Shown here: piece by piece, positions 31,340 to 42,569 of the stretch | How positions within the stretch are numbered: position 1 is the stretch's first letter | How the letters are laid out: each line of letters opens with the position of its first letter | DNA from: Solea solea | Taxonomy: Eukaryota > Chordata > Actinopteri > Pleuronectiformes > Soleidae | Direction of reading: 5' to 3' | Length of the DNA: 64,000 nucleotides | NCBI RefSeq assembly: GCF_958295425.1 | Contig: NC_081144.1 | Coordinates: forward strand, 160,001-224,000 | Notes under the pieces: model-generated | What the model saw: only the letters and a program-made list of their open reading frames with translations | Databases searched by the model: none | Told to the model about the DNA's origin: nothing | Made by a program: the position numbers and the translations under genes

Positions 31340-31752
31340 CTGTGTGTGTGTGTGTGTGTGTTGAAGGTGGAGGTCAGGGGTCACAAGGTTCTCGCTCCCC
31401 TGAGCTCTGACCCTGAATCTGCCGTTAAAACCCAAAACCTTTATCACACGGACAAGGTTTAACCCCATAATGAGTGTGTGAGTGGAAATCTGTTCTACTG
31501 GGACCCGTGTGTGTGTGTGTGTGTGTGTGTGAGACCATGGACGTGTTTTCTTGTATGTGTATCTTTGTGAGGACCAAAAAAAAGTGAAGTGATGACATTT
31601 TGGTTGGTCCTCACATTCTGACACCACTGACCTGGTTCTAGAGTTAGAATTAGGTTGAGTTAGACACTGGATATGGGGCTAGGAAAAGCATTATGCCAAT
31701 CAATGTCCTCACTAGGAATGCTATACAAACGTGTGTGTGTGTGTGTGTGGGA
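31340..31752. repeat. (GT)n cluster around a palindromic repeat
   Basis: (GT)n runs at 31341-31361, 31508-31531 and 31732-31749 surround 'tttgtgaggaccaaa...tttggttggtcctcac' (31563-31609), a partner of the repeat in cox4i2 intron 2. Confidence 0.7.
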
Positions 31753-32399
31753 CCCCAGAGTTTACACCATGTGATGAGTGTGTGTTATAACAACAGTACA
31801 AGTGGTGACAGAGGGGGATCGAACACAAAGACCCCGGCACATGCGACCCTAACCTGTGACCTGCAGCGTCTAGTCGCACCCATCCGCTCCCTCCCTCTGT
31901 CCATCCTGCCAGTCCTCCTTCCTCTCCTGGGATCATCCCTCGCTCACATGCAGCAGCTGTTTGTCTGCACAGAGGGGAAGTGGAGGAGGCAGCGGTGTGG
32001 AAGAGGAAGGGAAATTGATCTTATTTACTTTTCCTGGAACGTTGGGCACTGATTTACATTCGTATCAGATGTTTTTGACTCAAGGAAACAACCCTTTATT
32101 ATCATGCAGCACACAGTATATACAAACTACTGGAGTATATTTGAATAACTGAGGGAAGGAAAGTGACAGTGAATACAAACTAGAGAAATATCTGATATTA
32201 AACATTTTCTTTTACTTTAAAGACAAATATCATTTTTTTCTCTTTGTTTCTGTATCCTCTGCTTTCAGTGAATGCTAAACTAAGCTAATATTCTCTAAAA
32301 TAATATGCTAAACTAAGCTAATATTCTCTTGATTCTAACTTCCTGCTTAAGCAACAGACTCAAATTCAACTCAACTCAAATTTATGTATGGAGCACATT
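31753..32399. other. No gene or clear repeat seen
   Basis: Moderately GC-rich at 31830-31990 with a 119-residue plus-strand frame, but no domain, start context or splice signal that I could defend. Confidence 0.4.
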
Positions 32400-34070
32400 T
32401 AAAAACACCAAACCTCATCATTTATTCACCTGTCCTCATCATTCATTCACCTGTCCTCATCATTCATTCACCTGTCCTCATCATTCCTTCACCTGTCCTC
32501 ATCATTCATTCACCCACCTGTCCTCATCATTCATTCACCTGTCTCCGTCATTCACCTGTCCTCATCATTCATTCACCTGTCCTCACCATTCATTCACCTG
32601 TCCTCATCATTCACCTGTCCTCATCATTCATTCACCTGTCCTTATCATTCACCTGTCCTCATCATTCATTTAGCTGTCCTCATCATTCATTCACCTGTCC
32701 TCATCATTCATTTAGCTGTCCTCATCATTCATTCAGCTGTCCTCATCATTCATTCACCTGTCCTCATCATTCCTTCACCTGTCCTCATCATTCACCTGTC
32801 CTCATCATTCATTCACCCACCTGTCCTCATCATTCATTCACCTGTCTCCATCATTCACCTGTCCTCATCATTCATTCACCAGTCCTCACCATTCATTCAC
32901 CTGTCCTCATCATTCATTCACCTGTCCTCATCATTCATTTAGCTGTCCTCATCATTCATTCACCTGTCCTCATCATTCATTCACCAGTCCTCACCATTCA
33001 TTCACCTGTCCTCATCATTCACCTGTCCTCATCATTCATTCACCTGTCCTCATCATTCATTTAGCTGTCCTCATCATTCATTCACCTGTCCTCATCATTC
33101 ATTTAGCTGTCCTCATCATTCATTCAGCTGTCCTCATCATTCATTCATTCACCTGTCCTCATCATTCATTCACCTGTCCTCATCATTCACCTGTCCTCAT
33201 CATTCATTCACCTGTTCTTATCATTCACCTATCCACATCATTCATTCATTCACCTGTCCTGATCATTCACCTGTCCTCATCATTCAATCACCTGTCCTCA
33301 TCATTCAGTCACCTGTCCTCATCATTCATTCACCTGTCATCATTCATTCATTCACCTGTCCTCATCATTCATTCACCTGTCCTTATTATTCACCTGTCCT
33401 CATCATTCATTCACCTGTCCTTATTATTCACCTGTCCTCATCATTCATTCACCTGTCCTTATCATTCACCTGTCCTCATCATTCATTCACCTGTCCTCAT
33501 CATTCATTCACCTGTCCTCATCATTCAGTCACCTGTCCTCATCATTCATTCACCTGTCATCATTCATTCATTCACCTGTCCTCATCATTCATTCACCTGT
33601 CCTTATCATTCACCTGTCCTCATCATTCATTCACCTGTCCTCATCATTCAGTCACCTGTCCTCATCATTCATTCATCTGTCATCATTCATTCATTCACCT
33701 GTCCTCATCATTCATTCACCTGTCCTTATTATTCACCTGTCCTCATCATTCATTCACCTGTCCTTATCATTCACCTGTCCTCATCATTCATTCACCTGTC
33801 CTCATCATTCATTCACCTGTCCTCATCATTCAGTCACCTGTCCTCATCATTCATTCACCTGTCATAATTCATTCATTCACCTGTCCTCATCATTCATTCA
33901 CCTGTCCTTATCATTCACCTGTCCTCATCATTCATTCACCTGTCCTCATCATTCAGTCACCTGTCCTCATCATTCATTCATCTGTCATCATTCATTCATT
34001 CACCTGTCCTCATCATTCATTCACCTGTCCTTATTATTCACCTGTCCTCATCATTCATTCACCTGTCCTC
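32400..34070. repeat. 1.67-kb minisatellite, 21/17-bp units
   Basis: Units of cctcatcattcattcacctgt (21 bp) and the shorter cctcatcattcacctgt (17 bp), about 80 in total. Variants such as 'attcagtcacctgt', 'cattcatttagctgt' and 'cctgtcatcattcattcattcacctg' recur in a fixed order. At about 33.3-34.0 kb they form higher-order blocks. A 226-residue frame across it is an artefact of the 21-bp period. Confidence 0.95.
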
Positions 34071-34479
34071 TTCTTTTTTAATATAATGCATGTGTCACTT
34101 TTTCCTGTTTCCCTCACCATCCAGTGAGTGGAGGTGAAACTCGTGTCAGACGCTGACACTTGTCTCTCTAACTAACCTGAAAATGCATGTTTCTTTTTAC
34201 AAGTTACAACAAATCTATAATGATTGATAGCAGGTGAGACACAGAGAGGAAAATATCAATTATTTTGTGCTGGATTACGTTGATTTCTTTCATTGTTGCT
34301 GCCATTTTAAATAAATGATATGCAAATAAGGTAATTTCTGTTCAGTTTCCTCAGGGATATTTCCCCCCAAATGTAAACAAAGTGCATCATCATCAACAGA
34401 AATGACAGTTTGACAACAGTCTGATGTTTCTTGAGTTCCAGACACAGCTGCAGCAGTGAGTCAGGATTCTGTTGAACTG

Positions 34480-34960
34480 TTGAATGTGTGGAGATATACG
34501 ATGTGTTTCATCGACATTCATGTATTTACAGGTCAATTCTGAAGAAACTGAACTTTAGCCAATAAGAAAAGGTGCAGTTCACTAATATTTGCACTCTGAC
34601 AGTTTGTGTTTTTAAGGTGTGGAGGTGTTGGAGAATGTTGTGATGCCAGGTAATCCATAAATATGGAGGTGGATTAGACGCACATGTGGATTTATTTTGT
34701 GAAATTAAATAAAGTAAAGCAGCACTCTGAATCTGAGATTAAAGTCCGATTTCTCAGATTTTAAATCCGAGTTCTTAGATTGAAGCAAGAATTCTGAAGC
34801 AAGAATTCAAGTCAGAATTATGAGATTTTAATTCAGAATTCTGATATTTTAGGTCCGAATTCTGAGATTAAAGTCAGAATTCCGAGATTTTAAATCAGAA
34901 TTCTCAGATTAAAGTTATAATTACAGACTTTAATCTCAGAATCCTGGTTATTTTAAATGT
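34480..34960 (+). repeat. Dispersed repeat 'D', copy 1, with attctgagatt tail
   Basis: It begins catgtatttacaggt and continues ggaggtgttgg...atgttntgatgccagg and cacatgtggatttatttt. It ends in a degenerate tandem of 'agattaaagtcagaattctg'. A diverged second copy in the same orientation lies at 36330-36815. Confidence 0.65.
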
Positions 34961-35296
34961 TTTATTTCGTTTCTTGACAGAAATATGTACCAATGATTTG
35001 CTTTTTCTTCTGTTGCAGTTTGGTTTATCTTGATTTTCACTTTGAACTCACGCTGTGGTGAAATATCCGACTAAGCTCTTGCACATGTATAATTTCTGCA
35101 GCAGTAAATATTTACTTTATATTAGTGCCTCATATCATTTGTCAACCTTTATGTCAACACTTAGCTAAAGGTCAAGTGTGGTACAGTGATTTATGATGAG
35201 TCATGTTATTAACAACAGCAGCAGAAACAGCAACAGGAGGGGAAAAAAACCTGCTTTACCTCCAAGTTAAGAGAACGATGACTCGGATTCCAATAA

Positions 35297-35488
35297 GAAG
35301 TCAGCAGAAACAATAGGGTTTTCTTTTTTAACTCCTGTTTTCCTGTGGGAACTATTTATGGAAGTGGTTTGGATGGAGCAGATGGAAGGTTTGAGAGAGT
35401 GGAGCTGTCTGCAGTGATGGACTACCTGCATCCACGCCAGGCTGTTCTCCAACACAACACTGTGAATGGCAGGAAACCAGCTGTATAA
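35297..35488 (+). other. Unexplained 63-codon open stretch
   Basis: A plus-strand frame is stop-free for 63 codons to TAA at 35486-35488 (contains GSGLDGADGRFERVEL and VMDYLHPRQAVLQ). It looks protein-like in composition, but I find no convincing acceptor or start codon, and the opposite strand is also open for 89 codons. I do not recognise it. It may be a chance frame or a decayed exon. Confidence 0.12.
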
Positions 35489-35732
35489 ATAACTCCATAT
35501 ACTCTGTGTGATTGAGAAAGATGGTGAAAACAACACAAACCAATATAAACACTATCGAGTCAACGCGAGAAGGAAATTATCCTCAGTATCAGAGGTCTTG
35601 AACTCGCGCGTCGCCTCTTAAATGTATCGTTTATGGTACTTATAGATTCATTTAGAACCACAAATCAGTTTATTTCGACATTATGAGAAGTTTACTAATC
35701 CAGGAGTTACCTGGAGTCGAGCCACTGCTCCT

Positions 35733-35895
35733 TTTTGTGGAAAGCTGGGAAAACCTGGGGGTCCCACAGCCAGAGGGGGATCCGGGACGTCTGGTGTCCT
35801 CCTGCTAGAGCTGCTACCCCTGCGACCTCATCTCAGATTAAGCAGTTGATGATGGAGGGATGGAGGTTGTTGAACAGTTGGTTTTTACCACACGT
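35733..35895 (+). repeat. LINE 3'-end fragment (RTE/Rex-like)
   Basis: The sequence ggaaaacctgggggtccc, gctagagctgctacccctgcgacc, then tcagattaagcagttgatgatgga is a degenerate form of the common fish LINE tail that ends in 'gataagcggaagaagatgga'. It is 5'-truncated and non-coding. Confidence 0.55.
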
Positions 35896-36099
35896 TTCCA
35901 TTCGTCCGCCTCCTCCTGACCAGACTTGAAGCTCACGTGGTCCCAGATTATTTCAGTTTGAGTTGTAGGAGTAAATTCACAAAATTCTTTCATTAATAAA
36001 TGTAATAAAGGCCATAAATGAAAAATAAATATACTTTATTTTATAGTATACTACATCATTTCTCATAATCCCTGGCAGCTGTTTTACTGCATGTTTTAC

Positions 36100-36238
36100 C
36101 TCCTGTGAGCAGAAACAACAGCGTGTGATGACGCCGCGTCTTCTTCCACGGGCCCCTGAATGACTTCCTCTCCTCTGAAGTTCCGAGGTTCAGTCGACGG
36201 TCAGAGTCTGAGCTCGCGTTCAGCTTCCGCTTCACGAC
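36100..36238 (-). CDS. Candidate internal exon, unrecognised gene
   Basis: On the minus strand a pyrimidine-rich acceptor (tcctttcgctcacttccag) opens 139 nt with one stop-free frame of 46 codons, closed by donor G|GTAAAA. The other two frames stop. The peptide begins VVKRKLNASSDSDRRLNLGT, continues with SEERKSFRGPWKKTRR and ends TLLFLLTG. It is basic and hydrophilic and matches no family I can name. GC and CpG content rise sharply over exactly this segment compared with its AT-rich surroundings, which favours a real exon. No partner exon of compatible phase was found nearby. Confidence 0.3.
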
Positions 36239-36329
36239 CTGGAAGTGAGCGAAAGGACAATCAGCTGTGACTCACGGCTCTGTTTAAATGGATCTTTGTT
36301 AGTGTGGAAATATTGGCTGTGTTACATGA

Positions 36330-36815
36330 GAAGTCATGTATTTACAGGTAGACGCTGAAGTTGATGGGAAAAGTATTTCAAGCTGGGGGAGTTCAGTTAT
36401 ATTTACACTTACGGTATGGAGGTGTTGGATGTTTGGAAAATGTTTTGATGCCAGGAAGCTGATGCATGGATTAGAGGCACATGTGGATTTATTTGGGGAA
36501 ACAAAATGAAAAAATAAATGAGCCAGAACTCTGAGAAATTCTGAGATTAAGCCAGAGTTCTGATAAATACAAATCTGAATTCTGTGTTTCTTCTCGGACT
36601 TTAGGTCAGAATTCAAGAGATAAAATTCGGAATCATGAGATTTTAAATCCAAATTCTGAGACATAAGTCCAAATTCTGAGATTCTTCTCAGAGATTAGGC
36701 CAGAGTTCTGAGATTAAAGTTGGAATTCCAAGAAAGAAAAATCTGAATTTTGTGTTTCTTCTCGGAGTTAAGATCAGAATTCTGAGATTACAGTCAGAAT
36801 TCAGAGACTCTCAGA
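36330..36815 (+). repeat. Dispersed repeat 'D', copy 2
   Basis: The same block order as 34480-34960 (catgtatttacaggt, ggaggtgttgg, ttttgatgccagg, cacatgtggatttattt, then degenerate 'ttctgagatt' tandem). Divergence is considerable, so this is an old dispersed family or an old duplication. Confidence 0.65.
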
Positions 36816-37194
36816 CCTGTGGAACTCTGGTTCACATCTGAATCCACTCCAACAGTTAGTACAATATGAGTATAAAACGTAATCGGAGTAATTTAAATGA
36901 ATATTTGTGTGAAACAACACTAAAACCTGCATGTGACAGGGTTTCGTCTGTTGTTTTTTTGGCAGACCGCGTTAAATCAGCTGCGCTGGATCCCCCACTG
37001 AGCGACAACAGTGGACTGTTGACATGAAAAGAATGTATTTCACGCATCTCGGTTGTTTTCCTGAACGCAGCCTGACACTGAGGAGCGGGAGGGGAACAAA
37101 CACAGAACAGCGAACAGGGGTCGAGTGTTTGGAGAGTCAGGACAGTGAGGACGGTGGAGAACATAACACATAACACATGCTATCTATAAATCTG

Positions 37195-37640
37195 TAATTA
37201 AACTGATGTTTGTGTACAACTCACTCGCTCTAACCCAAATCCATTCAAAAAAATCTGTGTTTTTAGCTCATGGGGACACAGGAGCTGCTGGTCCACTGCT
37301 GCCTCGTGTGGTCAGCTTGTGTCACTGATGTCAATCTGAACAAAGGATTTCAAATACCTATGTCACAAAATAAGATATTTGAACTTAATGATGGAGGCAG
37401 CAGACGATCAACAACTCCTGTGTGCTGTGACGTAAGATCACTGATTTTCTCTATGGACTTTGGTGTGGGAGAGTGAGTGGTTTACAAACTTTAGTTTCCT
37501 GTTGGAAAAGTCTGTCTAACAGTGAGATGAAGACGTGAACATGTACTTAAGATGCCGTAGACTTAAACTGATGTTGTTTTTGTTAGTCAAGACTTTTGTT
37601 AAGTGGCTAAAATAAGATTCAAATGGTGATGCAAGATGGC
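37195..37640. repeat. Dispersed repeat 'B', best-preserved copy
   Basis: It contains gctcatggggacacaggagctgctggtccactgctgcc and, further on, the inverted counterpart ggaggcagcagacgatcaacaactcctgtg, then ttttctctatggac and the 'acttaag' end. The inverted halves give a palindromic, MITE-like structure. Confidence 0.55.
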
Positions 37641-38164
37641 GGACATCATTACAGAGAGGACCTTGCCCAATATAGGTATAAAAGGCTTATTATAAGGCCA
37701 TGAAAACCAAATTATACATACTTATAAGTGGTATATTCATTTTACACCCTGATAAAAGTTATATAAACGAGTGAAGGGGAAGATGTTCCCAGTAAACAAA
37801 GACAGATTTATTACGGGACACTTTAGGAACTTCTTAAGAAGATAAACAGTGGAAGATCTGAAGATTCCAGACCCTCAGAACTGGACATTGAGGCCTGATG
37901 GTCATTCCTTACTCAGCTGTAGTGTACTGCACTCCTGATACCTGTAAATGTGATGCTCTTTCCAGCTCTGTGTGTTTTTTTGAAGATGAATAGTAAGATG
38001 TGGACAGAGTTACGTGTTTCTTTATGCTACATCCATTCCATACGACTTTAAAAAGTATAAATCCTCCTCTGGATAAACCTGTTGTATACATTACCCTGAT
38101 GTTTTAGGACAAAGAAGTTTTAAACAGCTGCTGTTTTAGTTTGAAAACTGTGGGAGCCTTTTGT
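37641..38164. other. No gene or clear repeat seen
   Basis: AT-rich sequence without exon signals. Confidence 0.45.
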
Positions 38165-38795
38165 CGTTTGGCGCTTTTCCACGGCTCGACTTTATTTTAC
38201 TTTTCATCAGTGATAGTTCCTGGAACTTTCTCTAGCACCAAGCAAGCCGAGCCGATACTAAAATGTGACGTCAACAGACTGCCGGCCACTGATTGGTCAG
38301 AGAGTTTTCGTCACTGAAGAGTCATGAACACGACGAACAATGCTGAACTGTAGATCAGTTAAAAACACCTAAAAATCCCTGAAAACATCCATTAATCTCC
38401 AACATTTAGTAAAGGATGTCAATATTTAACAGAGGAGTCTGGTGTATTGAGCGACGTCACTGCTGAAAGCCAGCGATCAATTGTGAGTCGAATCACGACC
38501 CGTCAGTGCAGTGACTGTGTCAGAGGGAGTCTGTGCTCTGGTCATGCAGGAAGTACTGAACCGTTCTGTCAACAAATCTTTTTTAATCGACTGATTCCAA
38601 TGATTCACTTACACCCAAAACAACTGCTTTAAAAGTCACTAGTTTGTGTGTTTGTGTCGTGTAGAAAACCACATCACGGCATTTCACACAGCCGTGCTGT
38701 GACGACTCTGCCCACGTTGAGGAGGTTCTATGAAGTCACGGAAAACAACGCGACTGATACCAAACCGAGTAGAGCCGAGTCATGCTAGAACTGTG
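38165..38795 (+). mobile_element. Non-autonomous hAT-like repeat 'C', copy 2
   Basis: The same block order as at 29335-29885: gcgcttttccacggctc, gagccgatactaaaatgtgacgt, actgattggtcagag, aaaaatccctg, ending accgagtagagccgagtcatgctagaactg. Its outer blocks are inverted complements (cacggctc... / ...gagccgag). Confidence 0.65.
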
Positions 38796-40038
38796 TTTGC
38801 TTTTTATTCACATGGAACTGGAATTTGCGTAGCCATAAAGCTGATAACTTTCTTTCCCCCATTTTTCCTTTCACCCCAACCTGTCTAGGCAGATAGCCAC
38901 ACATCTTTGAGAGATTTCTTCTTCTGTTAAAATAGAGGGTTTTTTTCTCTCCACTGATGGAGTTTCTCTTCTCTCTATAATATTATAAAGGTTTTTGCCT
39001 TTCATATGTACAGAGCTTTGAGATTTGGTGCGATATAAATAAAATTGAATTGAAGTGAATTAAAGCACAATCTCAAAATGCCTTCATGTATGGACGCTAC
39101 TTCAGGGAAAATGATGAGGTCATAGCCACGCCTCTCTCTTGCAATTTTGGTCTGTTCGTTTTACTCGAGTCGAGTAGATTGCAGTAGTTTGTCACAGTTC
39201 AAAGTTTTCCTTCGTTCTCATCCTCATTCTTTTATCCTCATCTTTGTTCCAGCTTCCTGTTTCCACCTGAACGGTCACATGTTTTGTTTTAGGCGTATTA
39301 GTTTGGACGCAGGTAACGAGCAGAGACGCTTGTGTGTACGTGAATAGTTTTTATTTTTTCTTACTTCACACACACACTGAACAAAACCTTGTTTTTGACT
39401 CTAAACAACGTAAACATCCACCACTGAACCCCGGCGTGCTCTGATGCTGTGATGGCCTCACACTAAGCTCACTCTTATCAACACCGTCCCAGACACGGAG
39501 CCTTTTGGTCTTTAACTTGAAGAGGAAAGTGTAGAGGAGTAACCGTCGAGTTTGTGAGGAGTACATTCATGTGTGTGGGGGGGGAGTGTTAAATGTGCTG
39601 CACATAAACATGTAGACAGACAGAAGAGGAAGGATAATGTTGTGCTCCTCTCACAGCTGAGGTCACTCTGAATTAGTTAATTAAAGCAGGTTGTTGCCAA
39701 AACATTAGATCATCCCACAGCTTGTTTTCATCAACCCCCTCCCTATGTATGACCTCGCTCTCTTCCTCTGGAGAGGGAGGAGGATTTTAACGTATACTAA
39801 CTTTACTGCTCAACATTCAACTCTAGAGTTTTGGTTTTGGTTTATTGTTGGTTGAAAGGTGTTGTAATCCCACTAATCCTAATCTGTTTTTAGAGGATGT
39901 GTAACATTTTTTTGGTTTACTTCCCTTCAAGTGTGAGAATAGTTTGGTGTATTTTACACATACGATCACTTAATTCAGACAATTGCACAGCTTTGCTTTG
40001 TCATAAATCGATGTTGTAGTGAAAAACACAAAGATTTT
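38796..40038. other. No gene seen
   Basis: A tail-like segment 'gcgatataaataaaattgaattgaa' (39027-39060) resembles a fish LINE 3' end. Short frames at 39147-39566 lack exon signals. Poly-G run at 39577-39584. Confidence 0.45.
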
Positions 40039-40047
40039 TATATCTTT

Positions 40048-40470
40048 ACATTACATTACATGTCATTTAGCAGACGCTTTTATCCAAAGCGACTTACAAT
40101 AAGTGCATTTAAACATTTGGGTACAAATAAGAGCTAGAAGTAAGTAAGAGCTTCAAGTAAACCAAACTATAAAGTGCTAGTCATAAGTGTGATGTATAAG
40201 CAAGTTTTTTTTGGGTTTTTTTGTCGTCGTCGTCTTAGTCGAGGTGGAGTTGGAAGAAATGTGTTTTTAGTCGGCGGCGGAAGATGTGGAGGCTTTCCGC
40301 TGTCCGGATGTCGATGGGGAGCTCGTTCCACCATTTGGGAGCGAGGACAGTGAACAGTCTGGAGTTCTGCGAATGCCTCTGCGATCCTCTCAGTGAGGGG
40401 GCAGCGAGCCGGTTTGCCGATGCAGAGCGAAGTGGGCGGGCTGGGGTGTAGGTTTTGATCATGTCCTGGA
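40048..40470 (-). mobile_element. 5'-truncated L2-type LINE, copy 1
   Basis: Flanked by a 9-bp target duplication TATATCTTT (40039-40047 and 40471-40479). On the minus strand it ends with the typical fish L2 tail (cgctttggataaaagcgtctgctaaatgac) and a short (ATGTA)n. Its 5' part encodes the last 75 residues of the reverse transcriptase frame (40462-40235; motifs PLRSASANRL, WWNELPIDIRT and FRRRLKTHFF), which is the standard C-terminus of such LINEs. Confidence 0.85.
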
Positions 40471-40576
40471 TATATCTTTCAATGAATCTTAATTTTCTTA
40501 CATTTACTTGGTAAACATCAGTTTGTATTTAATGACAGTGATTCAAAGCTGCAGCAGGATCATTCTGGTTTACATA

Positions 40577-40620
40577 TATATATATATATATATATGTGTG
40601 TGTATATATATACATATATT
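40577..40620. repeat. (TA)n microsatellite
   Basis: TA run with a central (GT) core. Confidence 0.85.
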
Positions 40621-40873
40621 TTTTTATTATCCATATGTCATTGTTCTTTTTATTGTGTCCATTAAAAGGTTCTGGTATGAGTGACATGTTTGCACTTCAC
40701 TTAATCAGAATCAGCATCAGAATACTTTATTCATCTCCAGGGGAAATTGGGTGTGTTGCATTTGCTCCTTCAGAATTAAAATAACACACATGAAGAAAAC
40801 ACATTATTAACCACAGTTAAAATATGAAATATAAACATTACAAGAAATATTTTCCTTTCACTGTAGATATCTA

Positions 40874-41230
40874 CATTACATTACATTACATGTCATTTAG
40901 CAGACGCTTTTATCCAAAGCGACTTACAATAAGTGCATTTAAACATTTGGGTACAAATAAGAGGTAGAAGTAAGTAAGAGCTTCAAGTAAGCCAAACTAT
41001 AAAGTGCTAGTCATTAGTGCAATGTATAAGCAAGTTTTTTTTGGTTTTTTTTGTCGTCGTCGTCTTAGTCAAGGTAGAGTCGGAAGAGATGTGTTTTTAG
41101 TCGGCGGCGGAAGATGTGGAGGCTTTCCGCTGTCCGGATGTTGATGGGGAGCTCGTTCCACCATTTGGGAGCGAGGACAGTGAACAGTCTGGAGTTCCTC
41201 TGCGATCCTCTCAGTGAGGGGGCAGCGAGC
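40874..41230 (-). mobile_element. 5'-truncated L2-type LINE, copy 2
   Basis: Flanked by an 8-bp duplication GATATCTA (40866-40873 and 41231-41238), so it is an independent insertion and not a tandem duplicate of copy 1. It has the same tail and body as copy 1, with a 10-bp internal deletion next to ggagttc that breaks the reverse-transcriptase remnant, and a 5' truncation 70 bp shorter. Confidence 0.85.
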
Positions 41231-41261
41231 GATATCTAGAATATATGATTACATATTGTTC

Positions 41262-41398
41262 ATGGGGTGGAGTGGCTCAGTGGTTAAGACTGGTACCCTG
41301 CGTGCAAAAGACTTCATGGTCGCAAGTTCAACTCCACCCCTGGCAGGTTGTACTCAATTCCTGCTTTTGGATAAAATCGTCGTGACATGTACATATAT
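41262..41398 (+). repeat. tRNA-derived SINE with L2-like tail
   Basis: It contains an A-box-like agtggctcagtggttaagac, a B-box-like ggtcgcaagttcaactcc, and a 3' segment cttttggataaaatcgtcgtgac that resembles the L2 tail of the adjacent LINE copies. This fits a SINE mobilised by L2 machinery. It is not a tRNA gene. Confidence 0.6.
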
Positions 41399-41740
41399 AT
41401 GCAGTATAACAAACATTCTGTGAATGCAAATAATACAAATTTAACAAACAAAAATGAATAAATAATCTGAGGAAAGCTAACATAATAACTAATTGGACTA
41501 AAACGCTATTACTACAAGTTTAATAATAATGATAATAATAAATGGCATTCAATTACATGACATTAATTAAAATAAAAAAATAAAAATAAAAATAGGGAGT
41601 AATTGAAAAAAGTAAACTGGCTAACGTGAATATTGTGGATATTGACACTAATATTCTATTATTAATAATTATCTACTCTTACTATATATTAATAAAAATC
41701 CTATTGAAACTTGGAGATTAACAAATAACGTTAATGCACA
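41399..41740. other. AT-rich, no gene seen
   Basis: Simple AT-rich sequence with (TAATAA)n near 41520-41542 and A-rich runs near 41575-41600. Confidence 0.55.
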
Positions 41741-41809
41741 TATTTATAACAGTGTGGATTATTACAGATTATTACACCATGGCAGCACGAGGAGACTGAC
41801 TGCTTTGTC

Positions 41810-42204
41810 AGGTTGTATAACATTCGCGCGAGAATATGTGGTTGCCGGGGTGACGAGAGAACGCTGCGTCCTCCAAAACAGTTTAAATGGCTCAGGCCAT
41901 CCAATGAGGTCAAGCCTGGCTGTACCAACTTGGCGACCTTTTTAGGGGTGCGCCGAGTTGCTCTGACACATAAATAGTCTGTAACATAAGTACAGCGTTA
42001 TTAAAAATGTCATTAAATGGGACAGTAAGTGAACGTTATTTGATGCGATAATGTCATTTTTAAACGCTGTAATGTTGTTTTAAACGTGTACATTACGAAG
42101 TCGTTTCGTGTTATGGTAGCGTCCGCGCGAACATTGAAACTTTCTGTGAAAGTGGACACTGCCACTGCGTTGCTAAAGTTAGCCGCTAACCGGAAGTACC
42201 TGCG
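41810..42204 (+). promoter_or_regulatory. Candidate CpG-containing promoter
   Basis: CpG dinucleotides cluster at 41822-41950 and 42060-42215 in an otherwise CpG-poor region. Motifs include a palindrome-like TCGCGCGAGA (41825-41832 region), CCAAT (about 41899), CACATAAATAG (about 41967) and a perfect ETS/GABP site CCGGAAGT at 42190-42197. This arrangement is typical of TATA-poor vertebrate promoters just upstream of a first exon. The direction could be plus, or both strands. Confidence 0.4.
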
Positions 42205-42281
42205 AGGACGGACTCAGCAAATCTGGGAAATAAACACACATTTCTTTGTTTATCTGAAGTTCAAAAAGCGGCGTGAAACGG
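42205..42281 (+). other. Candidate non-coding first exon with GTGAGT donor
   Basis: The segment after the ETS site runs to a strong splice donor, acgg|GTGAGT (exon end 42281). A 67-residue frame (42086-42289) covers it but reads through the donor and has no recognisable domain, so I treat the exon as 5' UTR. Its 5' limit is a guess. The gene it belongs to would continue to the right. Confidence 0.4.
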
Positions 42282-42439
42282 GTGAGTAGTTGTTTGACTT
42301 GTTACGAGTCAGTGAAAGTGCGAGTGTGTTGAAATAAATGTCATAAATACAGTATGTGTGTAGAATCCCAGCTCCTGCTTTAACCTGAGCATCATGTTTC
42401 ATAGTCAGTGAGAAAGAGAGAAAACAGTGGGAGCAAAGG

Positions 42440-42467
42440 TTTGTTGTTGTTGTTGTTGTTGTTGTTG
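42440..42467. repeat. (TTG)n microsatellite
   Basis: About 9 TTG units. Confidence 0.9.
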
Positions 42468-42569
42468 GTCTCAAGTCCATGTAAATATACAACTGTACTG
42501 GAGAAAGAAAACTTGGACAACATTAAATATTTACATTAATATTTGTAAAGACTGAACTAACATGATTTA

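Noticed and set aside
32329..33064. 226- and 114-codon frames
   Set aside because: Translation of the cctcatcattcattcacctgt array; no gene context.
36927..37077. Second minus-strand exon-like segment (CQAAFRKTTEMREIHSFHVN onward) with excellent acceptor ccctcccgctcctcag
   Set aside because: Its only open frame ends in a phase incompatible with the candidate exon at 36238-36100, the donor (cag|gttttag) is weak, and no family is recognised. It is kept here as a possible partner if an intervening exon exists.
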